A stretch of 13,329 nt of DNA from Cochliopodium minus (lineage: Eukaryota; Discosea; Himatismenida; Cochliopodiidae), in assembly GCA_024220525.1 (NCBI GenBank), contig JAMYWO010000002.1, positions 1 through 13,329 of the forward strand, in the 5' to 3' direction. Shown here piece by piece: positions 10,156 to 13,329 of the stretch (position 1 is its first letter; the number at the start of each line of letters is the position of its first letter). The translations under genes and the position numbers were made by a program. Below the pieces are notes generated by a model. That model saw only the letters and a program-made list of their open reading frames with translations. It had not been told where the DNA came from and ran no database searches.

Positions 10156-10405
10156 ATTTTTTTTTTGTTTCGTTTAGAAGTTGGTCGACTATTCCAAATT
10201 AAAAATTGGTTAATAACTCTGAAAAAGAAAATAAATATTTTTTTTTCACATTATTTTATTTATTTTATTTAAATAAATTCAATTTTATTAGTTATTTACT
10301 GATTTTATTAAATTTTTCAGTCCATAAGTGCAAAGATAACTTTTCTTAATATTTAAAATAATCTTTTTAGAAAGTTGTAAAAAAAAAAATCGATTTTATC
10401 TTGAA
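10156..10405. other. intergenic region between RCC1 and C11orf54-like genes
   Basis: A/T-rich spacer between two same-strand genes. It must contain the RCC1 3' end and the next gene's promoter. Only poly-A/T tracts and AATAAA-like words are visible, with no coding pattern. Confidence 0.5.
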
Positions 10406-11552
10406 ATGCGTTATAATTTAAAAAATAAAAATTTGAAACTGGTAGAAAGAGATTTATTTCAACCTAATACAAGCAAATTGGTTGAATTGTTGAAAGAACA
10501 ATTGAAATTGATTTATGGTCAAGTTCAGGTAGAGATGGTGCCTGCCAAGAATATAGATCTCAGATTATCTCCATTTGGGATCTCCACTCCTGGATTAGGC
10601 GGAAAGCCTTATATATGCGATGTAGGTGGGTAATATAAAAATCAATAAATATTTAATGATGAACTGAATGTATTGGAAGGAATTCCATAAATTATCCAAC
10701 ATCAATATCAGTTTATATTTTTTTTTTTTTTTATATTCAATAACATCTTTTTCGATATTATATTTAATTGAAAAAAAATATATTCCATCACTTGTATTGC
10801 ATCTATCCATTCCCTAATTAAGATAATATGTGGATGGATAAAATTAATAATATATATATATTATATTATATAATTTTATTTAAAAAAATCTTAGTGTTGA
10901 CAATCTTCACTACCAAGTTAACAATGGAACTCAATTCGAATTAGAATCCATCGCCACACACGTACATCACTCTCCCAACAACAGTCTGTTCATAGGAGCA
11001 GGTGCATGTGATCCACAGACAATCGGAGTTAACAGCGAATGGATGCCCAATATTTATCTACAAGGTAAATTTTAACTTTTATTTTTAATTATTTTTTTTT
11101 ATTTTTTTTTTTTTTGTTTATTTTTTTTCTTATTTTCGTTTCCATTTTTTTATTTTGTTAAACTTATTTTTGTTTTTATTTTTTGTAGGCAAAGATACCA
11201 TCCACAATTCAGTTTGTGCTAAAATCGACGAAAACGGAAACTCCAAAACATTCGACTATCATTGCACCAAATTCGGAATGTTGGCTAATTTAATGTGTTC
11301 TGATGGAAAACAAGAAGGACAATTGTTGCACATCAAAGTAAAATTTTTTTTTAAATTTTTTATATTCTTTATATTTTTTATATTTTTTTTGATTTTTTTT
11401 ATTTTTTTTTTATTTTTTTTATTTTTATTGAGAGGTGACGAAAAGAAAAAACGATCAATCCAATTTCGTTGCAAATATCAACAACATTTTGAGAAAAGTG
11501 GAAAGAGGAAAACAGGCGATCGGTCTCGCTGGAGTGATTAGTGTTCCACAAG
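10406..11552 (+). CDS. C11orf54/PTD012-type ester hydrolase (DUF1907), 3' end missing
   Basis: Exons 10406-10629, 10895-11064, 11189-11337 and 11435-11552 join in frame with GT-AG introns of 265, 124 and 97 nt. They encode 220 residues; the human protein has 315. Family marks include KPYICDVGGVDNL (near 75), FIGAGACDPQTIGVNSEWMP (107-126, matching animal ILGAGAGPFQTLGFNSEFMP), FGMLANLMCSDG and QAIGLAGVISVPQG. The human enzyme is a zinc-containing esterase of unclear natural substrate; its metal is held by histidines in a C-terminal HxH...H segment. That segment is not found here. After the donor at 11553 the sequence enters a 9-bp repeat, a single N and unrelated DNA. The last roughly 95 residues are therefore lost to an assembly break or a real truncation. 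As shown the protein would lack its metal site. Confidence 0.88.
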
Positions 11553-11607
11553 GTTAGTTAATTATTTCAATACGAATCAATTTTTTCAAATTTAAAATAA
11601 ATAAAAA

Positions 11608-11683
11608 TAAATTTGATAAATTTGATAAATTTGATAAATTTGATAAATTTGATAAATTTGATAAATTTGATAAATTTGATAAA
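11608..11683. repeat. 9-bp tandem repeat (TAAATTTGA)n abutting an assembly N
   Basis: About eight uninterrupted copies of TAAATTTGA end at the only undetermined base of the window (11684). The array lies in what should be the fourth intron of the C11orf54-like gene. The true copy number is probably longer or unresolved. Confidence 0.9.
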
Positions 11684-11720
11684 NGAATTGTGATCAGCAA
11701 ATTTTAACGAGAACTTTTGA

Positions 11721-11797
11721 TTGGAAGAGATATCTCTCAATTTTTTTTCACCAATGCAACCCGCACCATTGTTTCTGGCTATAAATGATACATTATC
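11721..11797 (+). repeat. left arm of 77-bp perfect inverted repeat
   Basis: Identical base for base to the reverse complement of 13253-13329. Beyond 11797 the two arms remain partly alike for about 15 bases and then diverge. The arm is less A/T-rich than its surroundings and looks like the 3' end of a coding sequence. The likeliest frame ends FTNATRTIVSGYK before a TGA at 11786-11788. The gene is not identified. Confidence 0.85.
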
Positions 11798-11972
11798 TTC
11801 ATATATCCTATTATTAATTTTCTATTTTTAATGCAATAAAAACATTGAAAAAAACTTTATAACAATTTTATTTTTGAAAAAATTTAAATTTGAAAATTGA
11901 AGAAAGAAAGAATTATTTGTGATCTTCAGATAAAGGAGGGATTATTTTATGTAAAATTTTTTTCTTTTTAGT

Positions 11973-13115
11973 TTAGATGGTGGTGATAACTTCGTCAAAC
12001 TGATCTTCAGAAAGAACTCTCTTTCCCTCCTTCTGGCTTGTTAAACTTCCATCATAGGTTACATTATCTTTGAGTTTAATTGGAAAAAACAAACTTTTAG
12101 CTTTTTGTTTTGAATTTTTATTTTCCTTTCTTTCCTTTTGTTTTTTCAAGAAAGAAATTAGAGTTGCTTTTTTGTTTGGAGGACTAATTTTGATGAAATA
12201 TTTCATGTAAAAAGAAACATCATGTGAGTCTCTTTTATAGTGTTCCAATATGTTCTTACCAACTATTTGCGGACATTTTTTTTAACAAAATTTCAGCTTT
12301 TCTTTCCATTTTCTTTTTACTATTATTTCTACGATTTTTCATATTTTTTCTAAGAATCTCCCTTTTGTTTTTTTGTTTTTTTGTTTTCAAAGCTCTCATT
12401 TTCATATTATGTTGAATTAAATCAATAATTTTTTTTTTTTTTTTTTTGTAAATATCAAAATTCACAGGAACTCTAACATTGTCAAACTTTAAATTATTGT
12501 GGATTGATTTAAAGTGTTTTTTCATACTATCCAAATTGTTGAAAACAAGACCACATCCAGGGTGACAACATAAAACAGGGCTAAAATCACAGTTTAATGA
12601 ATGTTGATCCAAAATCTGTTTTGTTTTTTCATAATAAACATTTTTGTTTTTATTTTCAGAATAAATTTCAAAAACACGATCTATTTTAATTTTACAAATA
12701 TGACAGGTACCTTTATCTTCCTCACAAAAATGCATACCCATGTCATTGTATGTTTTTTCTTCACTTTCCATTTTTTCCTCTTCTTCAGTTTTGTTCATAC
12801 TTTCATCTGTTTCATTTTCAATGTTTTTTTTTTTACTGTGTTAAGAATATCATATTTTTCAATGTTTTCCCACCATTTGTAATGATTTTTGGATGGAATT
12901 TGATCAATTAAATCATTTTTAATGAGACATTTTTGTCCAGTATGTAATTTGTATGTATATTTAAATTGGATATTACAATTATTATCAATCTCTGCAATCC
13001 ATGATGCTTTGCATTGATGCCCACAGTATAAATATATCTTATCACACGCTTTTTTTGTGGTTTCCCTTTTTCTCCATGTGATAAATGAAAATTCATCATT
13101 AAATTTGATTGACAT
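11973..13115 (-). CDS. zinc-finger-like protein, frame-disturbed, possible pseudogene
   Basis: Three open segments follow one another on the minus strand, together about 355 codons. Segment 1 starts at ATG 13115 and has FSFITWRKRETTKK, YLYCGHQCKASW and YKLHTGQKC, resembling FLYWCH or WRKY/MULE-type zinc-binding modules. Segment 2 is acidic, then has CHICKIKID and C2H2-like CCHPGCGLVFNN with KHFKSIH, then a Lys/Arg-rich stretch. Segment 3 ends FDEVITTI-stop at 11973. Segments 1 and 2 differ by one frame at an 11-base A run (T run on +, 12824-12834). Segments 2 and 3 join either through a canonical 76-nt GTAAGA...TTAG intron (12184-12259) or through a one-base slip at an 8-A run (12276-12283). 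DNA or RNA binding is plausible; no function is claimed. An upstream in-frame TAG supports this start. Confidence 0.5.
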
Positions 13116-13252
13116 TATTGCTTTCAATCTATTCTTTTTCTCATATTCTTGCTATTTGTTTCAGAGAACCAATATAAAAAAAATCAATTTTATTTTTTTA
13201 ATAAGTTTTTATTGAAAGCGATCGTGCATAAATAAATAATAGAATACATGAC
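13116..13252. other. upstream region of the zinc-finger-like gene
   Basis: Short A/T-rich stretch between the minus-strand ATG and the right repeat arm. If both are real it is a spacer holding the zinc-finger gene's promoter and the 3' flank of the gene fragment at the window edge. No motif stands out. Confidence 0.4.
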
Positions 13253-13329
13253 GATAATGTATCATTTATAGCCAGAAACAATGGTGCGGGTTGCATTGGT
13301 GAAAAAAAATTGAGAGATATCTCTTCCAA
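13253..13329 (-). repeat. right arm of inverted repeat, running off the window edge
   Basis: Reverse complement of 11721-11797 with no mismatch. It reaches the last base of the window, so the repeat may be longer. Read on the minus strand it ends with the same candidate coding tail (stop TGA at 13264-13262). Confidence 0.85.

Larger units (their letters stand above)
11553..11972. other. gap-containing region after the truncated hydrolase gene
   Basis: It contains the intron start, the 9-bp array, the N, the plus-strand arm of the inverted repeat and A/T-rich DNA up to the minus-strand gene. Between 11686 and 11784 one frame is open for 32 codons to a TAA. Another frame ends SGYK-stop at 11788. 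Neither matches the expected C-terminus of the hydrolase. Confidence 0.5.

Noticed and set aside
11718-11788. Cytochrome b5-like end (GRDISQFF) in the repeat arm
   Set aside because: Only a few residues resemble the family, no heme-binding HPGG is present, and the frame has a TAA just upstream; too little to name.
11721-13329. Transposon with terminal inverted repeats
   Set aside because: No transposase catalytic motif or target-site duplication is seen, the right arm is cut by the window edge, and the arms look like coding 3' ends. Kept only as a finding to test.

Overview
This is AT-rich nuclear DNA from a unicellular eukaryote. Genes are dense and cut by many short GT-AG introns that are almost pure A/T. 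I rebuilt exon structures by hand from reading frame, splice sites and protein family patterns. The gene set (a STAT factor with an Asn/Met-rich N-terminus, dynactin p62, an ABHD17-type lipase fold, RCC1 and Sel1 proteins) suggests an amoebozoan, perhaps dictyostelid-related. The very intron-rich RCC1 gene is unlike typical Dictyostelium, so the assignment stays open.

Layout, left to right. 116-1029 (+): 3' part of a Sel1-repeat gene that enters from the left edge. 1272-2845 (-): dynactin subunit 4/p62, two exons. 2846-3450: no convincing gene. 3451-4592 (-): ABHD17-like serine hydrolase, four exons, starting Met-Gly-Asn. 4593-4977: divergent promoter region. 4978-7585 (+): STAT transcription factor, four exons, 700 aa. 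7726-10155 (+): seven-bladed RCC1 protein with at least 15 exons, including exons of 9, 10, 14 and 20 nt; its first exon is unresolved. 10406-11552 (+): C11orf54/PTD012-type ester hydrolase, four exons, lacking its C-terminal third. 11608-11684: 9-bp tandem repeat ending in a single N. 11721-11797 and 13253-13329: perfect 77-bp inverted repeat. Between them, 11973-13115 (-): a zinc-finger-like gene with disturbed reading frames.

The genes do not form a pathway. They are independent eukaryotic loci: cytoskeletal motor adaptor, lipid or protein hydrolase, phosphotyrosine signalling, propeller protein, metabolic hydrolase. The least ordinary parts are the RCC1 gene, whose introns recur at equivalent places in successive blades; the C-terminal tail that the RCC1 and Sel1 proteins appear to share; and the right end, where an assembly gap, a truncated gene and an inverted repeat coincide. 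I found no tRNA, rRNA or CRISPR and no clear mobile element.
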